Below are positions 27,685 through 36,489 of a stretch of 64,000 nucleotides of DNA, one piece after another. Each line of letters opens with the position of its first letter. Position 1 is the first letter of the stretch. The stretch spans positions 6,076,001-6,140,000 of the forward strand of contig NZ_CP078145.1 in NCBI RefSeq assembly GCF_019222765.1, given 5' to 3'. Made by a program: the position numbers and the translations under genes. The notes under the pieces are model-generated. The model was given only the letters and a program-made list of their open reading frames with translations. It had not been told where the DNA came from and did no database searches. Origin of the DNA: Nocardia iowensis (GTDB lineage: Bacteria > Actinomycetota > Actinomycetes > Mycobacteriales > Mycobacteriaceae).

Positions 27685-29490
27685 GTGATAGCTGTGTTGC
27701 CGCGCAAGGCGCCCGCGCCGCGCGCAGATGGGCCCGCTGCTCCGACCCGCCGAGGCCTCACCGTGCCGACCGGGCTGGCGGGACTCTCCCTCGACGCGAT
27801 GGCGTCGGTTTCCTACGGTCCCGAGGCCATTGTGCTGGTGCTGGCGGCCGCGGGCGGTGCTGGACTCGGTCTGACGTTGCCGGTGACGTTGGCGATCGCG
27901 GCATTGCTCGCGGTGCTCGTCGCGTCGTATCGGCAGGTGATCGCGGCGTTCCCGAACGGTGGCGGGGCGTACGCGGTGGCCAAGGCACACCTGGGGCACC
28001 GCACCAGTTTGGCCGCCGCGGCCTCGCTGATCATCGACTACGTGCTGAATGTGGCGGTGTCGATCGCCGCCGGTGTCGCCGCGCTCACCTCCGCGTTTCC
28101 CGCGCTGCTGCCGTACACGCTGTGGCTGTGCGTTGCCATTCTGGTCGGCATCACGGCACTGAATCTGCTTGGCATCACCGAGAGTGCGCGGGCGTTCATG
28201 GTGCCGACCATTGTTTTCGTCGTTGGCATCCTGACCGTGGTCGTCGCGGGGCTGGTGCGCAGCGAGCCCGCAAGTGTCAGCGAAGGTACAGCGACTGTGC
28301 TGGATATGCACACGGTCGGAGTTCTGTTGCTGCTCAAGGCCTTCTCCAGTGGTTGTGCCGCGCTGACCGGGGTGGAGGCGATCGCCAACGCGGTGCCGAG
28401 TTTCGAGGCGCCGAAAGTGGTTCGCGCGCAACGCGCCGAGGTCGCGCTCGGTGCCCTGCTCGGTGTCATGCTGATCGGGCTCGCGGTGTTGATCGAGAAG
28501 TTCGAGGTGCATCCGATCGACGGCACGACGGTGCTCTCGCAATTGACCGAGGCCGCGCTCGGTCACGGAATCGGTTACTACGTGGTGCAATTCGCGACCG
28601 TCATACTGCTGGCGCTGGCGGCCAATACCTCCTATGGCGGGCTGCCGACGCTCACCAAGATCCTCGCCGACGACAACTGCCTGCCGCACCGGTTCGCGGT
28701 GAGCTCGCCGCGCCAGGTGTATCGCTACGGTGTGCTGACCCTCGCCATCACGGCGGGCGTGCTGCTGATCGGCGCGGACGGAAATATGAACGCGCTGGTC
28801 CCACTGTTCGCGATCGGGGTGTTCGTCGGATTCACCATCGCGCAGGTCGGCATGGTGCGGCACTGGTTGCTGGTCAGGACGGCGGGCTGGCGCTGGCGGA
28901 TGGCGCTCAACGGATTCGGTGCGCTGCTCACCTTCGTCGCCGCAATCGTCACCACCACAATGAAATTCACCGCCGGTGCCTGGTTGATCGTGTTGATCCT
29001 GCCCGCACTGGTGGTCGGCATGGAACGAATTCGCGGCGCCTACACCCGGATCGGCGCCTGCCGCCGGTCCGACGAGGTGCCGCCGCCACCGCGGCCGCGC
29101 GACGCCGTCATCGTGGTGCCGGTCTCCGAGGTCTCCGACTTGAGCTGCGAGGCACTGTCCGCGGCGCTGTCGATCGGCAAAGACGTTGTGGCGGTGCATG
29201 TATGCCTGCCCGGCGAGTCGGTCAAAGCATTCACCAAGGCATGGGAAGCTTGGCACCCCGAAGTGCGCCTCGTGCTGCTGGAAGACAGCGACGCGACGGT
29301 CGGCGGCCCGGTGGCCCGCTACGTGCGGGAGAACTTCGAAGGCCGCCGCAAGGTGGTCGTCATCGCCGAGGTCGACCCGCCGGTCGGCTGGAACCGCGTA
29401 CTGCCCAGCCACCGCAGCGACGAACTCGAACGCGTGCTGCGCCGAATGACCGACACAGTGGTCTGCCACCTGCGCGTCCAGGTGGGTTGA
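27685..29490 (+). CDS. APC family transporter, KimA/YdaO-like (probable potassium transporter)
   Basis: A 601-residue protein with about 12 membrane helices and a cytoplasmic C-terminal domain of about 150 residues. SYGPEAIVLVLAAAG near residues 43-57 and NTSYGGLPTLTKILADDNCL are the signature segments of the KimA-type branch of APC transporters, known as c-di-AMP-controlled high-affinity K+ importers in Bacillus. The C-terminal part resembles the family's regulatory domain. No ydaO riboswitch fold is seen in the 106 bp upstream. It is transcribed against its neighbours, inserted between pdxT and tesB. Confidence 0.75.
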   Translation: MIAVLPRKAPAPRADGPAAPTRRGLTVPTGLAGLSLDAMASVSYGPEAIVLVLAAAGGAGLGLTLPVTLAIAALLAVLVASYRQVIAAFPNGGGAYAVAKAHLGHRTSLAAAASLIIDYVLNVAVSIAAGVAALTSAFPALLPYTLWLCVAILVGITALNLLGITESARAFMVPTIVFVVGILTVVVAGLVRSEPASVSEGTATVLDMHTVGVLLLLKAFSSGCAALTGVEAIANAVPSFEAPKVVRAQRAEVALGALLGVMLIGLAVLIEKFEVHPIDGTTVLSQLTEAALGHGIGYYVVQFATVILLALAANTSYGGLPTLTKILADDNCLPHRFAVSSPRQVYRYGVLTLAITAGVLLIGADGNMNALVPLFAIGVFVGFTIAQVGMVRHWLLVRTAGWRWRMALNGFGALLTFVAAIVTTTMKFTAGAWLIVLILPALVVGMERIRGAYTRIGACRRSDEVPPPPRPRDAVIVVPVSEVSDLSCEALSAALSIGKDVVAVHVCLPGESVKAFTKAWEAWHPEVRLVLLEDSDATVGGPVARYVRENFEGRRKVVVIAEVDPPVGWNRVLPSHRSDELERVLRRMTDTVVCHLRVQVG

Positions 29491-29511
29491 GCCTGATCGA
29501 ATTCAGGCGGT

Positions 29512-29548
29512 CGCGGTGGTGTGGGTCGGCCACACCCACACCACCGCG
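29512..29548. terminator. 15-bp hairpin between convergent KimA-like gene and tesB
   Basis: A perfect stem (29512-29526 with 29534-29548), loop of 7. It lies 21 bp after the transporter stop and 36 bp after the tesB stop, on the far side. Confidence 0.8.
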
Positions 29549-29584
29549 GTCGACAAACACCGCGAGCCACGATCGCGGGGGTCG

Positions 29585-30403
29585 TCAGTCGCGGAGGGTG
29601 CGGATGAGGCCTTCCTGGACTACCGCGGCGACGAGTTGGCCTTCGCGGTTGAAGATCTTGCCGCCGGTGAGGGCGCGGCCGAAGCCCGCGGATGGCGAGG
29701 ACTGGTCGTAGAGCAGCCAGTCGTCGGCGCGGAAGGGACGCAGGAACCACATGGCGTGGTCGAGCGAGGCGTTCTGGGTCTGTTCGTCCGGGTGGGTCAC
29801 CTTCGACGAGCCGAGCAGCGTCATGTCGCTCATGTAGGCCAGGGTGCAGACGTGGAACAGCGGGTCGTCGGGCAGTGGATGCCGGTAGCGGAACCACACC
29901 TGCTGCTGGGAGACCACGCCGTCGCGGCGGGCGACCTGATCTTGCGGCACCGTACGGATGTCCCAGTGCTCCCACTCCCGCATCGCCCACAGCCGCTCCG
30001 GGCTCATCGTGGTGCTCGCGTCCGGGAGCTCGTCCGGCGGCTGCACCTCGGGCATCACGTCCTGATGCTCCGGTCCCTGATCGCCGATGTGGAACGAAGC
30101 CGACATCGTGAAGATCGCGGCACCATCCTGCACACCGGTAACCCGCCGGGTACAGAACGACCGGCCGTCCCTGATCCGCTCCACCAGATACACCGTCGGC
30201 TGATCGGGATTGCCCGGCCGCAGGAAATACCCGTGCAGCGAATGCACCTGGTACCGCGGTTCGACGGTGCGCACCGCCGCCACCAGCGCCTGGCCGGCAA
30301 CCTGTCCGCCGAACGTGCGCGGAAGCTGAGTCTTCGTAGACGCCCCACGGAAGATGTCACGCTCGAGCCGCTCTATCTCCAGCGCCTCTTCGATTGTCGC
30401 CAT
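29585..30403 (-). CDS. tesB: acyl-CoA thioesterase II
   Basis: A 272-residue double-hotdog thioesterase that hydrolyses medium- and long-chain acyl-CoA. The TFGGQVAGQALVAA segment is at the N-terminus and SLHGYFLRPG follows; the second hotdog has NASLDHAMWFLRPFRADDWLLYD. Its position between pdxT and pdxS is as in mycobacteria (Rv2605c). Confidence 0.92.
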   Translation of the reverse strand: MATIEEALEIERLERDIFRGASTKTQLPRTFGGQVAGQALVAAVRTVEPRYQVHSLHGYFLRPGNPDQPTVYLVERIRDGRSFCTRRVTGVQDGAAIFTMSASFHIGDQGPEHQDVMPEVQPPDELPDASTTMSPERLWAMREWEHWDIRTVPQDQVARRDGVVSQQQVWFRYRHPLPDDPLFHVCTLAYMSDMTLLGSSKVTHPDEQTQNASLDHAMWFLRPFRADDWLLYDQSSPSAGFGRALTGGKIFNREGQLVAAVVQEGLIRTLRD

Positions 30404-30481
30404 GGGCAGAGATTAACGCCCCCCACCGCCCACCTCCCCCTCGGCTACCAGGTCCTACCCGAGGTTTGCTCTGATGGAGCG

Positions 30482-31087
30482 GTGCCACGGTTCGTTCCGA
30501 TCAGTCAGGATGCCCTCGTCGAGCGGGTGGTCGAGCGGGTCCTCGCGCTGCCCGGTTATCGCGTGGTCGGGGTCGATGGTGCCGACGCCGCGCGGCCCCT
30601 CGATCTCGCGCACCGAGTCGCTGCCACTCTGCGCGGCACCGGCAGACCGGCCGAGGTGGTGTCGCTGCACGATTACGTCCGGCCCGCCTCCCTTCGGGTG
30701 GAGTTCGGCCGGGACGAAATCTCTTACCGCACTGCCTGGTTCGACTATGACGCGCTACGTCGTGAGGTCATCGACGCCCTGCACGACGAAGGTCGCTGGC
30801 TGCCCGCGCTGTGGGACGAAGCCACCGACCGTTCGGCCCGCGCGGCGATCCGCGCCGCCGCCGCCGACACCGTCCTGCTCGTCGCGGGCCCCATGCTGCT
30901 CGACCACTCGCTCCGCTTCGACCTGACCGTCCGCCTCGACCTGTCCGAGCCGGCCCTACGCCGAACAACTCCACCCGAAGCCCACTGGACCATCCCCGCC
31001 CTACTCAAGCACCCCGAAACCTCCACCACCCCAACATTCTTCGCCCGCTGGGACCACCCCGACCGCCCAGCCCTCCGCCTGGACTGA
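30482..31087 (+). CDS. uridine kinase-like protein with degenerate P-loop
   Basis: A 201-residue protein laid out like a uridine/pantothenate kinase-type P-loop NTPase: strand VVGVDG, a family-type HDYVRP segment after strand 2, LVAGPMLLD near the end. But the Walker A is eroded: after GVDG comes ADAARP, with no GK(S/T), so the phosphate-binding lysine is absent. It may be a catalytically dead or re-purposed relative. GTG 30482 has GGAG upstream. It converges on the MTB12-like lipoprotein gene. Confidence 0.6.
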   Translation: MPRFVPISQDALVERVVERVLALPGYRVVGVDGADAARPLDLAHRVAATLRGTGRPAEVVSLHDYVRPASLRVEFGRDEISYRTAWFDYDALRREVIDALHDEGRWLPALWDEATDRSARAAIRAAAADTVLLVAGPMLLDHSLRFDLTVRLDLSEPALRRTTPPEAHWTIPALLKHPETSTTPTFFARWDHPDRPALRLD

Positions 31088-31093
31088 CCCGCA

Positions 31094-31137
31094 AGTGGCA
31101 CACCATGGAGAGTCGTCAGCCTCCACCATGTGCCACT
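31094..31137. terminator. hairpin between convergent genes
   Basis: AGTGGCACA at 31094-31102 pairs with its exact complement at 31129-31137, plus a weaker inner stem. It starts 6 bp after the kinase-like stop and ends 15 bp before the lipoprotein stop. Confidence 0.6.
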
Positions 31138-31151
31138 CGACGAGCAACCAG

Positions 31152-31643
31152 CTACGCGCAGGCGGGCGACTGCTGGTTGAGGGTGGTCAGGGCTTGGCAG
31201 GCCCAGCTCTTCTGGACCTTCCACTTGCCGCCTTCGGCGACGAAGGGGACGTCGATCATGTTTTCCTGGTCGCCGATGACGAATTTCGCTCGGGCGCTGA
31301 CGGAATCGCCGAATGCGGTTACGTCGACGACTTCGGCCTTGGCGTTCGCCTGCTGGTAGGCCGTGGCCAGGCGGTTGGGCAGGTCGGGGTCGGAGTCGAT
31401 GCCCTGCACGAGGTCCAGCTTCTCCGCGCTTGGCACCGCCGGGTCGAGTGCCTTCTGCAGCAGCTGGTTCAATTCCGGCACGGTCGGGGCGGCGGGTACG
31501 CCGGGGGCGGCAGTCGCGCTGGTCGTGGTGCGGGACGGCGTCGGCGGGTCCTTCTTGTCCTCGCTGCCGCAGGCCGTCAGGCCCAGTGCGGCCACGACGG
31601 CCAAGCCGGCGATCGCCATGCGTCCGGTCTTACGAAGCTTCAA
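31152..31643 (-). CDS. MTB12-like secreted lipoprotein
   Basis: 163 residues. A signal peptide ends in the lipobox LTACGS; a threonine-, alanine- and proline-rich linker follows. The core (PTVPELNQLLQKALDPAVPSAEK onward, then the WKVQKSWAC end) resembles the low-molecular-weight antigen MTB12 family of mycobacteria. The start is a TTG with AAGGA upstream. The function of the family is unknown. It lies downstream of pdxS but the hairpin at 31835-31874 separates them. Confidence 0.75.
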   Translation of the reverse strand: MKLRKTGRMAIAGLAVVAALGLTACGSEDKKDPPTPSRTTTSATAAPGVPAAPTVPELNQLLQKALDPAVPSAEKLDLVQGIDSDPDLPNRLATAYQQANAKAEVVDVTAFGDSVSARAKFVIGDQENMIDVPFVAEGGKWKVQKSWACQALTTLNQQSPACA

Positions 31644-31834
31644 CTGCTCGTCCTTTGCGTTCGGCTGGTGGATGATGCGGCACGAACGACCCCATCCGGG
31701 GTCGACAAGCATCGAAACGTGAAGCTACCCAACGCAATTGTGAGGACATTAAGACAACGCTCGGGCGGGCATGAGAGTCGAACCGCGGGAGTGGACCCGA
31801 CACGCATCCTCATCTCGCGCGAGGACCGTATGAC

Positions 31835-31874
31835 ACGTACGAGCAGGGACCCCTCGGAATCCCTGCTCGTACGT
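31835..31874 (-). terminator. 15-bp hairpin downstream of pdxS
   Basis: A perfect inverted repeat (31835-31849 with 31860-31874), loop 10, ending 29 bp from the pdxS stop codon. Confidence 0.75.
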
Positions 31875-31902
31875 ACTCGTCACGCCCGCAATGGGGCGGA
31901 GA

Positions 31903-32805
31903 TCACCAGCCGCGTTCGGCCAGCCGGTGGTCGACCGGCAGCTCCTCGACGTTGATGCCGACCATGGCCTCGCCGAGCCCACGCGACACCTTGGCCAGCA
32001 CGTCCGGGTCGTCGTGGAAGGTGGTGGCCTTGACGATGGCGGCGGCGCGCTCGGCCGGGTTGCCGGACTTGAAGATGCCGGAGCCGACGAACACGCCTTC
32101 GGCGCCGAGCTGCATCATCATCGCGGCGTCGGCGGGGGTGGCGATGCCGCCCGCGGTGAACAGCACGACGGGCAGCTTGCCGGTCTCGGCGACCTCGCGG
32201 ACCAGTTCGTAAGGTGCCTGCAGCTCCTTGGCGGCGACGAACAGCTCGTCGGCGGGCAGCGAGGAGAGCCTGCGGATCTCCTGGCGGATCTTGCGCATGT
32301 GCGTGGTGGCGTTGGAGACGTCGCCGGTGCCTGCCTCGCCCTTCGAGCGAATCATGGCCGCGCCCTCGGTGATTCGGCGCAGCGCCTCACCGAGGTTGGT
32401 GGCGCCACACACGAACGGCACGGTGAAGTTCCACTTCTCGATGTGGTTGGCGTAGTCGGCGGGGGTCAGCACCTCGGACTCGTCGATGTAGTCGACGCCG
32501 AGGCTCTGCAGGATCTGCGCCTCCACGAAGTGGCCGATCCGCGCCTTCGCCATGACCGGGATGGAGACGGCGGCGATGATGCCGTCGATCATGTCGGGGT
32601 CACTCATCCGGGACACGCCGCCCTGGGCACGGATGTCGGCGGGCACCCGTTCCAGCGCCATCACCGCGACCGCACCGGCGTCTTCGGCGATCTTGGCCTG
32701 GTCGGGGGTGACGACATCCATGATCACCCCGCCCTTGAGCATCTCGGCCATGCCGCGCTTCACGCGGGCGGTGCCGATGGTCTGGGTGGTGTCGGGCGTC
32801 GTCAC
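31903..32805 (-). CDS. pdxS: pyridoxal 5'-phosphate synthase lyase subunit PdxS
   Basis: A 300-residue TIM barrel that makes PLP from ribose 5-phosphate, glyceraldehyde 3-phosphate and ammonia from PdxT. Almost invariant segments are present: [42 protein letters not shown] 32805 has GGAG at a proper spacing; an ATG 18 bp upstream lacks one. Its glutaminase partner pdxT is 4.3 kb away in the same direction. Confidence 0.95.
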   Translation of the reverse strand: MTTPDTTQTIGTARVKRGMAEMLKGGVIMDVVTPDQAKIAEDAGAVAVMALERVPADIRAQGGVSRMSDPDMIDGIIAAVSIPVMAKARIGHFVEAQILQSLGVDYIDESEVLTPADYANHIEKWNFTVPFVCGATNLGEALRRITEGAAMIRSKGEAGTGDVSNATTHMRKIRQEIRRLSSLPADELFVAAKELQAPYELVREVAETGKLPVVLFTAGGIATPADAAMMMQLGAEGVFVGSGIFKSGNPAERAAAIVKATTFHDDPDVLAKVSRGLGEAMVGINVEELPVDHRLAERGW

Positions 32806-32890
32806 GGCAAACTCCTGGGTCATGTGCGCCAATCGGGTCGCAAGGGTATGAATCGACCCAATTCTAGGCGCGCTGCCCAGGCCACTTGAT

Positions 32891-32910
32891 AGCCAGTCGG
32901 AGATGACTGG
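32891..32910. promoter_or_regulatory. inverted repeat upstream of pdxS, possible operator
   Basis: GCCAGTC and its exact complement are separated by six bases, 86-105 bp upstream of the pdxS start. The arms are short, so a role (for example a PdxR-type regulator) is only a suggestion. Confidence 0.3.
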
Positions 32911-33054
32911 CCTTGTCAACTACCAGGGGCTCTGTTCGCCACTGCGGCTCACTGGACCGGTCGTCGAAGCCGAAACAGCGGATTCAGCGAGCAGCGGGGC
33001 GGTTTCGGCCTCCCCGCAAACTTTCGGCGACGCCCCAGAGACTAGGGCGAGGAG

Positions 33055-33147
33055 TCAGAGCGGGCCAACGACCAGCAACGTGGCCCAATACTCGGCGGCG
33101 GCGGGACCCACGATCGGGAGCAGGAAATCGAACAACAGGTAGGACAT
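33055..33147 (-). CDS. putative 30-residue small membrane peptide
   Basis: A short frame encodes MSYLLFDFLLPIVGPAAAEY and ten further, mostly hydrophobic, residues. The ATG is preceded by a full GGAGG at a 10-base spacing, and the peptide is hydrophobic enough to span or lie in a membrane. It occupies the otherwise empty 490-bp gap between pdxS and the Nudix gene. No family is recognised; conservation would decide. Confidence 0.4.
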   Translation of the reverse strand: MSYLLFDFLLPIVGPAAAEYWATLLVVGPL

Positions 33148-33295
33148 GTACTAAGTACCTCCGCACACCGAGCATTTCCCCCCGCCACCGGCGGAGGCCG
33201 CGGCCCCGAATTCCGAGTGCCTTGCGTTCAGCACTACCCAGAACCGCATCAATCCAGTCGCGACGGTAGCACGACGTGAACCACATCACAGCCGC

Positions 33296-34342
33296 TCAGC
33301 GGATCGAACGGACCTCCGGATGGGCCACGCCGGAAGCGACGGCAGCGGCTTCGGGCAGTAGTTGGTCCAGGTTGTAGGGGTAGACGGTTTCACCGGAACG
33401 GTCCAGGTGGACTATGTCTTCCACGGTGCACCATTTGTGGCCGGTGATCGAGCGGCGTTCGATGACGCTCAGGTTCGCCGCCTGTGGTTCGTAGTTGCGC
33501 ACGCGGAGGGCGAAGAAGAGCTCTTCGGAGCGGATCAGGTCGCCGTCGAAGGGGAAGACCGCGACCCGGCGCCAGAGCGGGCCGCGCAGGCTTTCGGGAT
33601 CGGCTTTGTAGCCGGTCTCCTCGTAGAGCTCGCGGACGGCCGCGTCACGCAGTGATTCGCCCGGTTCCACACCGCCACCGACGGTGAACCAGAAGGAGAC
33701 GTCGGGAGTTTTGGGGTCGTTGCCGCGCATCAGGAGGGTGCGGTCCTGCTCGTCGAACAGCACGATGCGCGCGGTGGTACGGATGGTGTCGACGGAGAGC
33801 CCGGTGGACGCGGCCGGGGTGGCGCGCTCGGTGATCTCAAAGTAGGTGGGCAGCGGGGCGGTGCCGCCGAGGTGCAGGATGCGCACCGACCGACGGGTGC
33901 GCAGCGCGAGAGTGTCCCGGACGGCGTCGTTGTGGAAGCGGCGCGCGATCAGCACCCGGGCTTCCGCATCGGCCAACTCGGCGACCATCTGCGGCCGCAA
34001 CTGGGCGATGTCGACCGACGAAAGGGCCGCGGAGAGTTGATTTTCCACGGTTTCGCGATCGGCCCGTCCGACCCGTTCGGCCCGATCGGCCAGTAGCGAC
34101 AGCTGTTTGGCCTGCTCGGCCCGTTCCGAGTCGGACACCGGTCCCGCGATCGCCATCGCCACCGATCTGGCGACCACCGCCCGGCGGGCCAGCGCCGCAT
34201 CGAGTGCCTGCCAGGACTGGTCGGAACGCACGTGCAACCGGTCCAGCCGGTTCGCGGTCGAGTAGGCCCAGATGCCGATCGCGACGATGATCGCGGCGAT
34301 CAGCGCGAGAACGAGAACCGTTGTCGCGGAGAAGGTGATCAT
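33296..34342 (-). CDS. membrane-anchored LemA-like/Nudix hydrolase (Rv2609c-like)
   Basis: 348 residues. One N-terminal membrane helix (about residues 7-27) is followed by a helical LemA-like stretch (NRLDRLHVRSDQSWQALDAAL). The C-terminal half is a Nudix domain with an intact Nudix box: GGGVEPGESLRDAAVRELYE followed by ETGY. It hydrolyses a nucleoside diphosphate linked to some other moiety; the substrate is unknown. Its start overlaps the pimA stop (ATGA), the same position as Rv2609c. Confidence 0.85.
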   Translation of the reverse strand: MITFSATTVLVLALIAAIIVAIGIWAYSTANRLDRLHVRSDQSWQALDAALARRAVVARSVAMAIAGPVSDSERAEQAKQLSLLADRAERVGRADRETVENQLSAALSSVDIAQLRPQMVAELADAEARVLIARRFHNDAVRDTLALRTRRSVRILHLGGTAPLPTYFEITERATPAASTGLSVDTIRTTARIVLFDEQDRTLLMRGNDPKTPDVSFWFTVGGGVEPGESLRDAAVRELYEETGYKADPESLRGPLWRRVAVFPFDGDLIRSEELFFALRVRNYEPQAANLSVIERRSITGHKWCTVEDIVHLDRSGETVYPYNLDQLLPEAAAVASGVAHPEVRSIR

Positions 34343-35463
34343 CCGGCGGCCCGCACCCTGGTGTCGCCGATGGTCACCGTCTCGTACACCCGCAGGATCT
34401 GTTCGGCCACCACCGGCCAGTCGTACTCACCGACCACCTGAGTCGCCGTGTGCACCAGCGTTTCCCGGCGCACGTCATCGGTGAGCACGCCGTCGATGGC
34501 CTTCGCGAGCGCCGCCGAATCGCCCACCGGCACAAGTACACCCGCCGTACCGTCGCGAAGCACCCGGCGGAAGGCATCCAATTCGCTTGCCACCACGGCG
34601 GTTCCGGCGGCCATCGCCTCGATCAGGATGATGCCGAAGCTCTCGCCACCGAGATTGGGCGCGACGTAAACGTCCGCGCTGCGCATCGCCGAGGCCTTTT
34701 CCGCATCCGACACCTGCCCGAGGAAGCGCAGGTGCCCGGCGAGTGGTCCCGCCTCGCGGCGCAGCCGATCCTCGTCGCCGCGCCCGACGATCAGGATCTC
34801 CAGGTCACGATGCTTGCGCACCAGCTCGGGCAGCGCGCCGAGCAGCACGTCCATCCCCTTGCGTGGCTCGTCGTAGCGGCCGAGGAACAGCACGGTGCGG
34901 CCCGCCCGCGGATAGCCGGGCAGCATCGGCGCCCTGGCGAAGGCGGGCACGTCGACACCGTTGGGGATCTCCACCGCGTCGGAGCCGAGCGCCTCCACCT
35001 GCCAGCGGCGCGCCAGCTCCGAGACGGCGATCCGGCCGCTGATCTTCTCGTGGTACGGCCGCAGCACACCCTGAAAGGTGCTGAGCACCAACGATTTCGT
35101 GGTCGAGGTGTGGAAGGTCGCGACGATCGGACCCTCGGCGATCTTCAGCGCGAGCATCGACAGGCTGGGTGCGTTGGGTTCGTGGATGTGCAGCACATCG
35201 AAATCGTTGCCGTCGATCCACCGGCGAATCCTGGTGTAGGCCATGGGACCGAAGGACAATCGCGCTACTGATCCGTTGTACGGAATCGCGACGGCGCGAC
35301 CGGCCGACACCACGAAATCGGGCAGCGGGGTGTCCTCCGCGGCGGGCGCGAGCACGCTCACCCGGTGCCCGCGTTCGATGAATACCCGCGCCAGTTCGAC
35401 CACGTGCGCCTGCACACCGCCGGGGACATCGAACGAATAGGGACAGACCATGCCGATCTTCAT
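34339..35463 (-). CDS. pimA: phosphatidylinositol alpha-mannosyltransferase PimA
   Basis: A 374-residue GT-B (GT4) glycosyltransferase that adds the first mannose from GDP-mannose to phosphatidylinositol at the inner face of the membrane. Visible are MKIGMVCPYSFDVPGGVQAH, DVLHIHEPNAPS, and the donor site with GGESFGIILIEAMAAGT. It overlaps patA by ATGA at its start and the Nudix gene at its end, so translation of the block is coupled. The neighbouring acyltransferase and phosphatidylinositol synthase support the assignment. Confidence 0.93.
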   Translation of the reverse strand: MKIGMVCPYSFDVPGGVQAHVVELARVFIERGHRVSVLAPAAEDTPLPDFVVSAGRAVAIPYNGSVARLSFGPMAYTRIRRWIDGNDFDVLHIHEPNAPSLSMLALKIAEGPIVATFHTSTTKSLVLSTFQGVLRPYHEKISGRIAVSELARRWQVEALGSDAVEIPNGVDVPAFARAPMLPGYPRAGRTVLFLGRYDEPRKGMDVLLGALPELVRKHRDLEILIVGRGDEDRLRREAGPLAGHLRFLGQVSDAEKASAMRSADVYVAPNLGGESFGIILIEAMAAGTAVVASELDAFRRVLRDGTAGVLVPVGDSAALAKAIDGVLTDDVRRETLVHTATQVVGEYDWPVVAEQILRVYETVTIGDTRVRAAG

Positions 35464-36443
35464 GGAGCGCCTTCCGGGCTTGCCGTCGCGTTCGGACCGC
35501 TGTGCTCGGCGCCGAATTGCGCCGCCGCGATGCGACCGCGCCGCGCCTCGGACAGGTCGCTCTCCCACATCGGTTGCAGCATGTGCCAATCGGCGGGGTG
35601 CTCGGCGATGTTCGCCGCGAACCGATCGGCCAAGATCTGCGTCGCCGCTGCGATACCCCCCGAAACATCCACCGGTGCTTCGACTTTCATACCCCACGCC
35701 TCGGCGCCGTCGGCGGTGAACCAGGTGTGCACCGGCAGCAGTGCGGCACCGGTCTCGATGGCCAGCTTGGCGGCGCCCGCGGGCAGCCAGGTGCGCTCAC
35801 CGAAGAAGGTGACCGGGATGCCGCGGCCGGTCAGATCGCGCTCCCCCAGCAGGCAGATCACCTTGTTCTCGCGCAACCGGTTCGCGAGCTGGACGAACGG
35901 CGGCTGCTCGCCACCCGTCAGCGGGAACACCTCGAAGCCGAGGCTTTCCCGGTAGGCGACGAAGCGCTCGAACAGCGACTCCGGCTTCAACCGTTCGTTG
36001 ACGGTCGCGAAGGTGCCGTGGTTCTGCACCAGCCACACGCCCGCCATGTCCCAGTTCCCGGAATGCGGCAGCACGAGGATCACGCCGCGCCCCGCGGCCA
36101 GCCCCGCTTCTAGATGCGCGGTCCCGGCCACCGGAAGTTTGCCCAGCGCCGCATGATCCATGGCGGGCAGCCGGAACGCCTCGCGCCAATACCTGGCGTA
36201 GGAGCGAATGCTCGCCTGGATCAACTCGTCCGGCACGTCCGCGGGTTTCCCGCCGATCACCCTGGCGAGATTGCGCCGCAACTGATTCGGTGCGCCACCG
36301 GCGCGGAAGGCGCGATTCGCCTTGCGCGCGGCGCGGTCGGCGCCCCAGTCGAACAACCGCCGCGCCGTCGACTCGGGCAGTGCCCGCACCAGCCGCCAGC
36401 CCGCCGCGTATCCGGCATCGCTGAACCGCTCCCCGATACTCAT
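35460..36443 (-). CDS. patA: phosphatidylinositol mannoside acyltransferase PatA
   Basis: A 327-residue LpxL/HtrB-type acyltransferase that acylates the mannose of PIM1/PIM2. The HxxxxD motif is HSGNWD, following GRGVILVLP, and the ERDLTGRG segment is typical. Several ATG codons lie at the start; 36443 has GGGG at 8 bases. It lies between pgsA and pimA, as in mycobacteria. Confidence 0.92.
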   Translation of the reverse strand: MSIGERFSDAGYAAGWRLVRALPESTARRLFDWGADRAARKANRAFRAGGAPNQLRRNLARVIGGKPADVPDELIQASIRSYARYWREAFRLPAMDHAALGKLPVAGTAHLEAGLAAGRGVILVLPHSGNWDMAGVWLVQNHGTFATVNERLKPESLFERFVAYRESLGFEVFPLTGGEQPPFVQLANRLRENKVICLLGERDLTGRGIPVTFFGERTWLPAGAAKLAIETGAALLPVHTWFTADGAEAWGMKVEAPVDVSGGIAAATQILADRFAANIAEHPADWHMLQPMWESDLSEARRGRIAAAQFGAEHSGPNATASPEGAP

Positions 36444-36489
36444 GACCATTGCCCCGTTTCCCACACCACACCGCCACCATATGGCGGTC

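Noticed and set aside
26964..29711. 915-codon open frame on the plus strand, overlapping pdxT, the transporter and tesB
   Set aside because: It is a shadow frame produced by G/C-rich third positions. It has no family motifs, is arginine-rich, and the transporter, pdxT and tesB genes it overlaps are clear.
32903..33142. 79-codon plus-strand frame between pdxS and the Nudix gene
   Set aside because: No ribosome site and low-complexity sequence; the opposite-strand 30-codon frame is better supported.
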